Assembly (NCBI RefSeq): GCF_001423885.1
Contig: NZ_LMPP01000001.1
Location: 1,093,543-1,157,542 of the forward strand
DNA length: 64,000 bases
Reading direction: 5' to 3'
Origin: Rathayibacter sp. Leaf185
Lineage (GTDB): Bacteria; Actinomycetota; Actinomycetes; Actinomycetales; Microbacteriaceae
In this document: positions 7,398-15,821 of the stretch, one piece after another
Layout: each line of letters begins with the position of its first letter
Numbering within the stretch: the stretch's first letter is position 1
Made by a program: the position numbers and the translations under genes
The notes under the pieces: generated by a model
Databases searched by the model: none
Told to the model about the DNA's origin: nothing
Seen by the model: only the letters and a program-made list of their open reading frames with translations

Positions 7398-8339
7398 ATG
7401 ACGACGACGTCTCCCCCTGTGCCGCTGAGCGAGGTCTCCCCGCCCGCGGATCCCCTCGCCGTCCCGCGCTCGCGTGCGAAGAGCGAGTGGAAGGGCCTCG
7501 CCTTCGTGGCGCCCTTCCTGGTCGTGTTCGTGCTGGTCTTCATCGCGCCGGTCGTCTACTCGATCTACCTCAGCCTGTTCCGCGAGCAGCTCGTCGGCGG
7601 CAACGCCTTCGTCGGCCTGCAGAACTACATCACCCTGTTCGGCGACTCCAACTTCTGGGAGGGCTTCGGACGCGTCCTGCTCTTCCTGGTCGTCCAGGTC
7701 CCGATCATGCTGGTCCTCGCGCTGGTCGCGGCCCTCGCGATCGACAGCGGGCGCCTGCACGGCACCGGCTTCTTCCGCATCGTCGTCTTCCTCCCCTACG
7801 CGGTGCCCGCCGTGGTGGCCGTCCTGATGTGGGGCTTCATCTACGGCGACAACTTCGGTCTCGCCGCCAACGTCAACGACCTGCTCGGCTCCGACGTCGT
7901 CCAGCCGTTCTCGCGCGACTGGATCCTCGCCTCCATCGGCAACATCGTCACGTGGGAGTTCGTGGGCTACAACATGCTCATCTTCTACTCCGCGCTGAAG
8001 ACGATCCCCGGCGAGCTCTACGAGGCCGCCGAGATCGACGGTGCGGGCCCGATGCGCGTCATCACCGCGATCAAGCTGCCTGCCCTGCGCGGCGCGATCG
8101 TCATCGCCACGATCTTCTCGATCATCGGCAGCTTCCAGCTGTTCAACGAGCCCAACATCCTCCGGACGCTGGCGCCGAACATCATCACCACCTACTTCAC
8201 ACCGAACATGTACGCCTACAACCTGTCCTTCGCCGGTCAGCAGTACAACGCGTCCGCCACCGTCGCGATCGTCATGGGAGTGATCACCGCCGTGATCGCC
8301 TACGTCGTTCAGCTCCGTGGCTCGCGGAAGGAGAACTGA
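7398..8339 (+). CDS. Carbohydrate ABC transporter permease (MalF type)
   Basis: 313 residues with about six transmembrane helices starting at LAFVAPFLVVFVLVFIAPVVYSIY. The cytoplasmic coupling EAA loop is visible as ELYEAAEIDGAGPMRVITAIKLP. This is one of two membrane subunits of a CUT1-type sugar importer; the second subunit follows with an ATGA overlap. No ATPase gene is present, as usual for such importers that share a common MsiK-like ATPase encoded elsewhere (family knowledge). First gene after the LacI-controlled promoter. Confidence 0.92.
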   Translation: MTTTSPPVPLSEVSPPADPLAVPRSRAKSEWKGLAFVAPFLVVFVLVFIAPVVYSIYLSLFREQLVGGNAFVGLQNYITLFGDSNFWEGFGRVLLFLVVQVPIMLVLALVAALAIDSGRLHGTGFFRIVVFLPYAVPAVVAVLMWGFIYGDNFGLAANVNDLLGSDVVQPFSRDWILASIGNIVTWEFVGYNMLIFYSALKTIPGELYEAAEIDGAGPMRVITAIKLPALRGAIVIATIFSIIGSFQLFNEPNILRTLAPNIITTYFTPNMYAYNLSFAGQQYNASATVAIVMGVITAVIAYVVQLRGSRKEN

Positions 8340-9265
8340 TGGCCCTCGCGACCGCACCCCGCGCCTCCGCGCCCCAGCGCGCCTCCGCACCGAAGAGCAC
8401 GCCCCGCCGCGGCTCCTCGGTCCAGCCGAGGAAGTCGATCGCCTTCACCCTCCTGATGTCGGCGTTCATCCTCTACAGCCTCGTCCCGCTGGCCTGGCTG
8501 GTCATCAACGCCACGAAGACGCAGGCGGGCCTGTTCTCGAGCTTCGGCCTCTGGTTCGACGGCGACTTCGTGTTCTTCCAGAACATCGCCGAGACGCTGA
8601 CCTACCGCGACGGCATCTTCCTCCGCTGGCTCGGCAACACCCTCCTCTACGTCGTGGTCGGGGCCGGAGGCGCGACGCTGCTCGCCACGCTCGCCGGCTA
8701 CGGTCTCGCGAAGTTCCGCTTCGCCGGCCGCAAGGCGGTCTTCGCGGTCGTCCTCGGCGCGATCGCCGTCCCCGGCACCGCACTCGCCGTCCCGACGTTC
8801 CTGATGTTCAGCCAGCTCGGCCTCACCAACACCCCGTGGGCGATCATCATCCCCTCGCTGATCAGCCCCTTCGGGCTGTACCTGGTGTGGGTCTACGCCG
8901 TCGAGTCGGTGCCCACCGAGCTGCTCGAAGCGGCGCGGATGGACGGAGCGGGCGAGTTCCGCACCTTCTTCACCATCTCGATCCGCCTGCTCGCCCCCGG
9001 CATCGTGACGGTGCTGCTGTTCTCGGTCGTCGCGACCTGGAACAACTACTTCCTGCCGCTGATCATGCTGAGCGACCCCTCCTGGTACCCGCTGACGGTG
9101 GGCCTCAACCAGTGGAACGCGCAGGCCACCGGCGTCAGCGCGCAGCCGATCTACAACCTCGTGATCACGGGCTCCCTGCTCACGATCATCCCCATCGTCG
9201 TCGCCTTCCTCGGACTCCAGCGCTTCTGGCAGTCCGGGCTGAGCGCCGGAAGCGTCAAGGGCTGA
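8339..9265 (+). CDS. Carbohydrate ABC transporter permease (MalG type)
   Basis: 308 residues with a 40-residue cytoplasmic, Ala/Arg-rich N-terminus, then six membrane helices. The EAA loop is ELLEAARMDGAGEFRTFFTI, and the C-terminus FWQSGLSAGSVKG matches the terminal GxxKG pattern of MalG-like subunits. The ATG overlaps the stop of the MalF-type gene (TGATG), so the two are translated together. Partner of the preceding permease and of the downstream lipoprotein. Confidence 0.92.
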   Translation: MALATAPRASAPQRASAPKSTPRRGSSVQPRKSIAFTLLMSAFILYSLVPLAWLVINATKTQAGLFSSFGLWFDGDFVFFQNIAETLTYRDGIFLRWLGNTLLYVVVGAGGATLLATLAGYGLAKFRFAGRKAVFAVVLGAIAVPGTALAVPTFLMFSQLGLTNTPWAIIIPSLISPFGLYLVWVYAVESVPTELLEAARMDGAGEFRTFFTISIRLLAPGIVTVLLFSVVATWNNYFLPLIMLSDPSWYPLTVGLNQWNAQATGVSAQPIYNLVITGSLLTIIPIVVAFLGLQRFWQSGLSAGSVKG

Positions 9266-9338
9266 GGCCCTCCTCCCCCGCGTCGGAGCGTCCTGCCCCG
9301 CACCACCCACAGCACGAAGAAGTGAAGGGAACACACCC

Positions 9339-10688
9339 ATGAAGATCGCCCGCTCCGCCCTCCGGCGGACCCTGACGGTCGTGGCGGCCGCGGCACTCAC
9401 CGCCGGCTCGCTCGCCGCCTGCTCCTCCGACTCCGGAGGCGGCGCCGCAGCCGGATCCGGCACCGCCGCCGACCTCGACGCCGCCCTCGAGGCCGGCGGC
9501 ACGATCACCTACTGGAGCTGGACGCCGAGCGCCGAGGCCCAGGTCGCCGCGTTCGAGAAGGCCTACCCGAAGGTCGACGTCGAGCTGGTCAACGCCGGCA
9601 CGAACAAGGACGAGTACACCAAGCTCGAGAACGCTCTCAAGGCCGGCTCGGGCGCCCCCGACGTCGTGCAGATCGAGTACTACGCCATGCCGCAGTTCGC
9701 GCTGTCGGACTCGCTGCTCGACCTCTCGCAGTACGGCATGGGCGACCTCGAGGACAAGTACTCCGCGTCCACCTGGGGCAGCGTCACCATCGACGGCAAG
9801 CTCGTCGGCCTCCCCCAGGACTCGGGCCCCATGGCGCTGTTCTACAACAAGACGGTCTTCGACCAGTACGGCATCGCGGTCCCGACCACCTGGGACGAGT
9901 ACGTCGCTGCGGCCGAGAAGCTGCACACCGCCGACCCGTCGAAGTACATCACCGCCGACACCGGCGACGCCGGCTTCGCGACCAGCATGATCTGGCAGGC
10001 GGGCGGCGAGCCGTTCAGCACCGACGGCACAGACATCACCGTGAACCTCGAGGACGAGGGCACCAAGAAGTGGACCGGCGTCTGGAACCAGCTCGTCGAG
10101 GGCGGCCTCCTCTCCGACACCCCCGGCTGGGGCGACGAGTGGTACAAGGGCCTCGGTGACGGCTCGATCGCGTCGCTGATCACCGGCGCGTGGATGCCCG
10201 GCGTCCTCGAGTCCAGCGTCCCCGACGCCTCCGGAGACTGGGCCGTCGCGCCCATCCCGACCTACGACGGCACCGCCGTCAGCGCCGAGAACGGCGGAGG
10301 CGGCCAGTCGGTCACCTCGCAGAGCGAGAACCCGGCGCTGGCCGCCGCGTTCCTGCGCTGGCTGAACAGCGACCAGGCCTCGGTGGACGTGTTCCTCGAG
10401 AGCGGCGGATTCCCGGCGACCTCGGCCGACCTCAGCGACCCCGACTTCACCGGCGCCGAGTCCGAGTACTTCGGCGGTCAGAAGATCAACGAGGTGCTGA
10501 CCCAGGCCTCGAAGGACGTCCGCTCCGGCTGGTCGTACCTGCCCTACCAGGTCTACGCGAACAGCGTGTTCGGCGATACCGTCGGCCAGGCGTACGCCAA
10601 CCAGACCAGCCTCGACGACGGCCTCGCGGCCTGGCAGAGCCAGCTCGTCGAGTACGGCAACGCTCAGGGCTTCACGGTCTCCGAGTAG
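9339..10688 (+). CDS. Extracellular sugar-binding lipoprotein (ABC importer)
   Basis: 449 residues. Signal peptide with lipobox SLAAC (Cys at about residue 28), followed by a Ser/Gly-rich linker and a type 1 extracellular solute-binding fold (TITYWSWTPSAEAQVAAF, KLENALKAGSGAPDVVQIE, GPMALFYNKTVFDQYGI, ITGAWMPGVLESS). It captures the sugar outside and delivers it to the two permeases upstream. GAAGTGAAGGGAA precedes ATG. A strong hairpin right after the stop probably lowers read-through into the beta-galactosidase gene, giving more binding protein than enzyme. Substrate inferred as a galactoside from the GH35 neighbour. Confidence 0.92.
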   Translation: MKIARSALRRTLTVVAAAALTAGSLAACSSDSGGGAAAGSGTAADLDAALEAGGTITYWSWTPSAEAQVAAFEKAYPKVDVELVNAGTNKDEYTKLENALKAGSGAPDVVQIEYYAMPQFALSDSLLDLSQYGMGDLEDKYSASTWGSVTIDGKLVGLPQDSGPMALFYNKTVFDQYGIAVPTTWDEYVAAAEKLHTADPSKYITADTGDAGFATSMIWQAGGEPFSTDGTDITVNLEDEGTKKWTGVWNQLVEGGLLSDTPGWGDEWYKGLGDGSIASLITGAWMPGVLESSVPDASGDWAVAPIPTYDGTAVSAENGGGGQSVTSQSENPALAAAFLRWLNSDQASVDVFLESGGFPATSADLSDPDFTGAESEYFGGQKINEVLTQASKDVRSGWSYLPYQVYANSVFGDTVGQAYANQTSLDDGLAAWQSQLVEYGNAQGFTVSE

Positions 10689-10701
10689 CACTCACGTCGA
10701 C

Positions 10702-10732
10702 GAGGCCGGCCGGATCCGCTCCGGCCGGCCTC
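10702..10732 (+). terminator. Intra-operon hairpin after the binding-protein gene
   Basis: A perfect 13-bp inverted repeat, GAGGCCGGCCGGA / TCCGGCCGGCCTC, with a 5-nt loop, followed by TTCG. It sits 14 nt after the binding-protein stop and 55 nt before the beta-galactosidase start. It may be a partial terminator or an mRNA 3'-end stabiliser within the operon. Confidence 0.7.
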
Positions 10733-10787
10733 TTCGCGTCCCGCCGCTCGGCGACCCGAGCGCACCGACTCCCAGGGGGGATCCCGC

Positions 10788-12542
10788 ATGACCACCGCTC
10801 GCTTCGCCATCGGCGCCACCGATTTCGAGCTCGACGGCCGCCCGCACCGCATCCTGTCGGGGGCGCTGCACTACTTCCGCATCCACCCGGATCTCTGGGC
10901 CGACCGCATCCACAAGGCGCGGCTGATGGGGCTCAACACGATCGAGACCTACGTCGCGTGGAACGCCCACGAGCCCCAGCGCGGCTCCTGGCGTGCCGAC
11001 GACGGGCTCGACCTCGGCCGGTTCCTCGACCTCGTCGCCGCCGAGGGGATGCACGCGGTGGTCCGCCCCGGGCCCTACATCTGCGCGGAGTGGGACAACG
11101 GCGGTCTCCCCGCCTGGCTGCTCCGCGACCCCGAGGTGGGCGTGCGCCGCTCGGAGCCGCACTACCTCGCGGCCGTCAGCGAGTACCTCCGCCGGGTCTA
11201 CGCGATCGTCGCGCCGCGGCAGATCGACGTCGGCGGGCCGGTCGTGCTCGTGCAGATCGAGAACGAGTACGGCGCCTACGGCAGTGACAAGGAGTACCTC
11301 GCCGAGCTGGTCCGCGTGACGCGCGACGCCGGCATCACCGTGCCGCTCACGACGATCGACCAGCCGACGCCGCAGATGCTCGCCGACGGCAGCCTGCCGG
11401 GCCTGCACCTGACGGGATCGTTCGGCTCGCGCACCCCCGAGCGCCTCGCGACCCTCCGCGAGTTCCAGCCGACCGGGCCGCTGATGTGCATGGAGTTCTG
11501 GTGCGGCTGGTTCGACGACTGGGGCACGCAGCACCACACGACCGACGCCGACGCCTCCGCCCGCGAGCTCGACGCACTGCTCGCGGTGGGCGGGTCGGTC
11601 AACATCTACATGTTCCACGGAGGCACCAACTTCGGCCTCACGAGCGGCGCGAACGACAAGGGCCGCTACGCCGCCATCACGACGAGCTACGACTACGACG
11701 CGCCGCTCGATGAGGGCGGCGACCCGACGGCCAAGTTCTGGGCGTTCCGCGACGTCATCGCCCGCTACGCGCCGGTCCCGGCCGAGGTGCCGGCCGCGAA
11801 GGCGCCCGCGCCCACTCTGACCGCGCCCCTCGTCCCCGGACCCGCGCTGCTCGGGCTCGACGCGGCCTTCGGGCCCGCCGCGCGGATCGAGCGGATGGCG
11901 AGCTTCGACGACCTCGGGCACGACGACGGCTTCGTGCTGTTCCAGACGACGCTGTCCTCCGGCGCGGCTCCCGCCCGCCTCGTCATCGGCGAGGAGGTGC
12001 GCGACCGCGCGTGGGTGCTGCTCGACGGCGTGCCGATCGGCGTGCTCGCGCGCGACAACCACGAGCGCGCACTGACGCTGCCGAGCGGGCACGGCGAGCT
12101 CGCGATCCTGGTCGAGAACCAGGGCCGGGTGAACTACGGCACGCGGATCGGCGAGCACAAGGGCCTGATCGGCGGCGTCCGGCTCGACGGAACCGAGCTC
12201 ACCGGATGGACCGCGCGACCGCTCGCGCTGCCGTGCGTGCCCGAGATCGCGGCGCACGCCTCCGACTTCGCCGCGGGCCCGGGTCTCGCCTCCGGGACCT
12301 TCGACCTCGACGCCCCCGCCGACCTCTACGTCGACACGCTGCACTGGGGGAAGGGCCTCGTCTGGGTCAACGGCTTCCTCCTCGGCCGCTACTGGCGCCG
12401 CGGGCCGCAGCGCACGCTGATCGTGCCGACGCCGGTGACCCGCGCGGGTCGCAACGACGTCGTCGTGCTCGAGCTCGAATCGATCGCGGAGCCCGAGATC
12501 CGGCTGCTCGCCTCGGCCGAGCTGGGCCACACGGAGGTCTGA
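10788..12542 (+). CDS. GH35 beta-galactosidase
   Basis: 584 residues. The (beta/alpha)8 domain at the N-terminus has the family 35 signatures: SGALHYFRIHP, GPYICAEWDNGGLPAWLL, the acid/base motif QIENEYG (Glu160 by position) and the nucleophile motif MCMEFWCGWFDDWG (Glu236). C-terminal beta domains include LHWGKGLVWVNGFLLGRYW, typical of GH35. No signal peptide is seen, so it cleaves imported galacto-oligosaccharides in the cytoplasm. It follows the LacI-controlled importer genes. Retaining hydrolysis of terminal beta-galactose is family knowledge; the exact linkage is unknown. Confidence 0.93.
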   Translation: MTTARFAIGATDFELDGRPHRILSGALHYFRIHPDLWADRIHKARLMGLNTIETYVAWNAHEPQRGSWRADDGLDLGRFLDLVAAEGMHAVVRPGPYICAEWDNGGLPAWLLRDPEVGVRRSEPHYLAAVSEYLRRVYAIVAPRQIDVGGPVVLVQIENEYGAYGSDKEYLAELVRVTRDAGITVPLTTIDQPTPQMLADGSLPGLHLTGSFGSRTPERLATLREFQPTGPLMCMEFWCGWFDDWGTQHHTTDADASARELDALLAVGGSVNIYMFHGGTNFGLTSGANDKGRYAAITTSYDYDAPLDEGGDPTAKFWAFRDVIARYAPVPAEVPAAKAPAPTLTAPLVPGPALLGLDAAFGPAARIERMASFDDLGHDDGFVLFQTTLSSGAAPARLVIGEEVRDRAWVLLDGVPIGVLARDNHERALTLPSGHGELAILVENQGRVNYGTRIGEHKGLIGGVRLDGTELTGWTARPLALPCVPEIAAHASDFAAGPGLASGTFDLDAPADLYVDTLHWGKGLVWVNGFLLGRYWRRGPQRTLIVPTPVTRAGRNDVVVLELESIAEPEIRLLASAELGHTEV

Positions 12543-12620
12543 GGGGCGCCCCTGCGCGCGCCCGGCCCTGCTAGCCTCGACCGGCTCGCGGCGACGCATC
12601 GCCGGGCGGAGGGGGACGAC

Positions 12621-13280
12621 ATGACGAGGACGACGACGACACGGGCGGGCGTGGCGCTCGCGGGGGCGATGCTCCTGGCGCTCACCGGCTGCACCGGCGC
12701 CGACCCGGAGCCGACCTCGGAGGCGCTGCCGCAGCACACCGCGGCCGAGCTGACGACGATCTTCGACGGCATCCAGTTCGTGCCCGACCAGTTCGCCGGC
12801 ACCGCCGCGATGATCGACTCGATCTACCCCGGGCTCACCGCGACCGACCTCTCGTGCCTGGCGCCCTTCGGTGCCGGCTGGGACACGGACGACGCGACGA
12901 GCGACTCCGTCGTCACGTTCGGCACCAGCAGCGACCGCTCGATGACCGCGGTCGTGGCGAGCACCGGCGACGCCGACACCGCCTCCGCCCTGGTCGGCGA
13001 CGCCGAGGACGCGCTCGAGCGCTGCGCGGACGGCTCGGAGCTGTTCGCGATGCAGGGCGTCCCGGTCGAGACGACCGTCGAGCAGACGCAGCCGGCGCTG
13101 ACCGGCACCGACGACTCCCTCGGCTGGACGGTCACCGGCGACGTCGGCGGCTCGCCGTTCACGCTGGTCGGCATCACGGCGCGTGTCGGCGGCGACGTGG
13201 TCGCGCTGGTCGGCTGGGACCCGTCGACGAACGCGTCCTACGTGCCCCGCGCGACGCAGCTCTTCGTCGACGCGCTGTAG
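12621..13280 (+). CDS. Hypothetical lipoprotein
   Basis: 219 residues with a signal peptide ending in lipobox ALTGC (Cys at about 25) and a compositionally normal soluble domain rich in Thr, Asp and Ala. I recognise no family. It contains two cysteines (LSCLAPFG and ERCADGSE) that could form a disulphide. GGAGGGGGA precedes the ATG and a TAGCCT box lies about 50 nt upstream, so it probably has its own promoter rather than belonging to the sugar operon. Predicted to be anchored on the outer face of the membrane. Confidence 0.75.
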   Translation: MTRTTTTRAGVALAGAMLLALTGCTGADPEPTSEALPQHTAAELTTIFDGIQFVPDQFAGTAAMIDSIYPGLTATDLSCLAPFGAGWDTDDATSDSVVTFGTSSDRSMTAVVASTGDADTASALVGDAEDALERCADGSELFAMQGVPVETTVEQTQPALTGTDDSLGWTVTGDVGGSPFTLVGITARVGGDVVALVGWDPSTNASYVPRATQLFVDAL

Positions 13281-13320
13281 GGCGGCGCGCGCCTCGGCCC
13301 GCTCCGTCGCCGCCACTCCT

Positions 13321-13361
13321 CAAGAGTTGTCGCACTCGGTGGTCGAGTACGACAACTCTTG
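13321..13361. repeat. Long hairpin between convergent genes
   Basis: CAAGAGTTGTCG (13321-13332) pairs perfectly with CGACAACTCTTG (13350-13361). After one C/A mismatch an inner stem ACTCG/CGAGT continues, leaving the loop GTGGT. The 17-bp, AT-containing stem stands out against the GC-rich surroundings. It lies between the lipoprotein stop and the stop of the convergent DUF2332 gene, so it could be a bidirectional terminator or a REP-like element. Confidence 0.65.
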
Positions 13362-13393
13362 GAGGCTCGACGCGGCGTCCCGGAGCGGGCGCG

Positions 13394-14347
13394 TCAGCTC
13401 AGCCACGAGAGTGCGCCGCCGTGCGGGGCCGCGCACGCGAGCGGCACGCCGTCGGCGGCGAGCACGAACGGAGTCGGCACCGGCGCCGAGAGGCCGGCCC
13501 GCGCGGCCGCGACCTGCGGCAGCAGCGCCTCCGCCTCGAGCGTGACCAGGCTCGCCCCGCCCGCCACGACCGCCGCCAGCACCCGCTCGCGCGACGCCCG
13601 CGGCAGGTACACGAGCGTGCCGAGCGACACCACGACCGCCCGCAGCCCGCGCGGCACCGCATCGAGAAGCGCCGGCAGCGCGTCGACCGCATCCCCCGCG
13701 ACGATCGGCGGAGGATCCTCCCGCACCACCTCGACGGCCGCCCGCAGCCGGGCGGTCCGCTCCGGCCGATCGGGCGGCAGCAGCGCCTCGAGCCACGCGC
13801 GGTCATCCGACGAGCCCACGTCGAGCGGCCGCAGATCCACCCCGCGGCGCCAGACGATGGTCGGGAGGCGCGTGGGAGCGCCTCCGCCGGTCACCTCGCA
13901 GCGCAGCAGCGGCCCGCCCCGGCCCAGCCGCGTCTCGACCCCGTCGGCCGCGAACGCGTACGAGTACCGCTCCGGCACGAGGCACAGCCCCGCGGAGGCA
14001 CCCACCTCGATCAGCGCGATCGGCTCGTCGGGCTCGGTGATCCGCTCGAGCGCCGCGACGAGCGGGGCCGAGCGGAGCGCCTCGTTCGTCTGCGTGAGCC
14101 GCTCGGCCGCGATCGGCGCCACGCGCGGCCACTCCTCCCTCAGCCACCCGACGAGGTCGGCCGGCGCCCCGAGCAGCCGCGCCACGGAGAAGATCAGCGA
14201 CGGCTGCCGGTGCGCCCGCGGCAGCTCGTCGATGAGAGCGATCAGCGCCTCGTCAGCGGCGACGGCGAGCGCCCACTCGACCTGCAGCTCCGAGGTCTGC
14301 GCGAGCTCGACGGCGGCGCGGCGGTACCAGTCGGCGGTGTCTCCCAT
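13394..14347 (-). CDS. DUF2332 family protein
   Basis: 317 residues matching DUF2332, an actinobacterial family of unknown function: YRRAAVELAQTSELQVEWALAVAADEALIALIDELP near the start, then QPSLIFSVARLLG, LTQTNEALRSAPLVAALERI, and an ALIEVGASAGLCLVPERY core that looks like a nucleotide/SAM-binding loop. A methyltransferase-like Rossmann fold is often suspected for the family. Cytoplasmic, no membrane segments. Single gene, transcribed toward the upstream lipoprotein with a long hairpin between them. Confidence 0.8.
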   Translation of the reverse strand: MGDTADWYRRAAVELAQTSELQVEWALAVAADEALIALIDELPRAHRQPSLIFSVARLLGAPADLVGWLREEWPRVAPIAAERLTQTNEALRSAPLVAALERITEPDEPIALIEVGASAGLCLVPERYSYAFAADGVETRLGRGGPLLRCEVTGGGAPTRLPTIVWRRGVDLRPLDVGSSDDRAWLEALLPPDRPERTARLRAAVEVVREDPPPIVAGDAVDALPALLDAVPRGLRAVVVSLGTLVYLPRASRERVLAAVVAGGASLVTLEAEALLPQVAAARAGLSAPVPTPFVLAADGVPLACAAPHGGALSWLS

Positions 14348-14384
14348 CCGACCATCCTGCCCGTGGTCTCCACCGCGTGACGCC

Positions 14385-15821
14385 TCAGGGCCGGGGCACC
14401 CCGTCCCAGAGGCGGGCGATGCGCGCGAAGGTCTCGACGGGCTCCTCGGCGAGCTCGCCGACCCGGCCGGCGACCGGCGACCCCGGCGACACGGCCTCCC
14501 AGCCGAGCGGCGAGCCGGTCGCGAAGTCGAGGACGATCGCGGTGATCGCGCGGTCGCGCTCGTCGGCCGCGGGTGTCGACACCGGCCAGTGCCCGCCGAT
14601 CAGCCCGGCGACGTCGACCGCGTGCCCGGCGGGCGCGCCGTCAGCGCGGCCGACGAGGAACAGGTGCGCCTCGCCTCCCGCTGAGGCCTGGGTCTCGGCG
14701 AGCCGGAGGGCCGGCAGCCGGTAGATGTAGTCGGTCAGCAGGCGCGCCCGCACGGCGCCGGGTGAGTCGTCGGCCGGGTCACCGTAAGCGGCGACGATCT
14801 CCTCGGCCCGCTCCCGCGCGACTCCGAAGCCCTCGACCTCGGCGATGACCGCGTCGAGCGACGGCGGGTCGAACAGGTCGGGGGCGGACGAGCGGAACAG
14901 CGCGATCTCGTCGAGGGTCGTGCTGACCAGGATCGGAACGCTCAGAATGCGACCGCCGCGGATCGCCTCCGCCGGATGCCCGGTGAGGACGGGCGACGGC
15001 GCCAGGGAGTCGTCGACGACGCCGAAGGCCTGCGGTGACGGCCCGTTGCGCACGCCGATGTCGGTGGCGACGACGGTGCTCTGGGCGCGCACCAGCTCCA
15101 GGGGATCGGCGGTCGCCGGGTCCGGGTGTCCGGAGGCGGCCAGCGCCTCGATCAAGCCGCGCGCCATGGACTCGGCGCGTGCCGGAGGGAGGATGCGGGA
15201 GGCCCCGGCCGAGTGCACGGCCAGCCGCGAGTAGAGACCGTCCGCCGAGGGGGCGGCAGCGAGTGCCGCCGCGAGGAACCCGCCGGCGCTCTCGCCGAGC
15301 ACCGTCACGTGGGCGGGGTCGCCTCCGAAGCGCTCGATCTCGTCGTGAACCCACTGCAGAGCGGCGATCACGTCGCGCAGGCCCAGGTTGCTCGCCTCGG
15401 GGAAGCGCGGATCGATCGCGCTCACCGTCGCGAAGCCGAGGGCTCCTACGCGGTAGTTGAACGACACGACGACCAGTCGCCCGGACGCAGCGAGCGCGGC
15501 ACCGTCGGCCGCCCAGCTCGACCCGGCGCCGTGCTCGAAGCCCCCGCCGTACACGGTGACGAGCACCGGCAACGGCCCCGAGCCCGGCTCGGCCGGCGCC
15601 CAGACGTTGAGGAACGCGCTGTCCTCAGCCGGGTCGGCGCCGAGGGGCTGGTTCGGGTCCTCGATCTGGAACGGCGCGGCACCGTACGCGTCGTGCGCCG
15701 CCTCCTCGAAGGGAAGGACGCGCGGCGCGGCGAAGCGGGCCGCCGCGGCGAAGGGGATGCCCAGCCAGGCCTTCGCGCCGCCGCGGCGGACGCCTCCCGC
15801 CGGTCGGACCGCTGCGCTCAT
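14385..15821 (-). CDS. Carboxylesterase (type B, COesterase family)
   Basis: 478 residues with an alpha/beta-hydrolase fold of the carboxylesterase/para-nitrobenzyl-esterase type: oxyanion-hole YGGGFEHGAGSSW, LGLRDVIAALQWVHDEIERFGGDP and the nucleophile elbow VTVLGESAGG (Ser). The catalytic Glu/His region lies in the C-terminal half. No signal peptide, so probably cytoplasmic. Its ATG overlaps the stop of the MFS transporter gene, so transporter and esterase are coupled and probably act on one imported ester. Expression is likely governed by the GntR regulator divergent from the transporter. The substrate cannot be deduced. Confidence 0.88.
   Translation of the reverse strand: MSAAVRPAGGVRRGGAKAWLGIPFAAAARFAAPRVLPFEEAAHDAYGAAPFQIEDPNQPLGADPAEDSAFLNVWAPAEPGSGPLPVLVTVYGGGFEHGAGSSWAADGAALAASGRLVVVSFNYRVGALGFATVSAIDPRFPEASNLGLRDVIAALQWVHDEIERFGGDPAHVTVLGESAGGFLAAALAAAPSADGLYSRLAVHSAGASRILPPARAESMARGLIEALAASGHPDPATADPLELVRAQSTVVATDIGVRNGPSPQAFGVVDDSLAPSPVLTGHPAEAIRGGRILSVPILVSTTLDEIALFRSSAPDLFDPPSLDAVIAEVEGFGVARERAEEIVAAYGDPADDSPGAVRARLLTDYIYRLPALRLAETQASAGGEAHLFLVGRADGAPAGHAVDVAGLIGGHWPVSTPAADERDRAITAIVLDFATGSPLGWEAVSPGSPVAGRVGELAEEPVETFARIARLWDGVPRP

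Noticed and set aside
10692-13316. 874-codon minus-strand frame across the GH35 and lipoprotein genes
   Set aside because: It runs antisense through two well-supported genes and has antisense-type composition without any motif.
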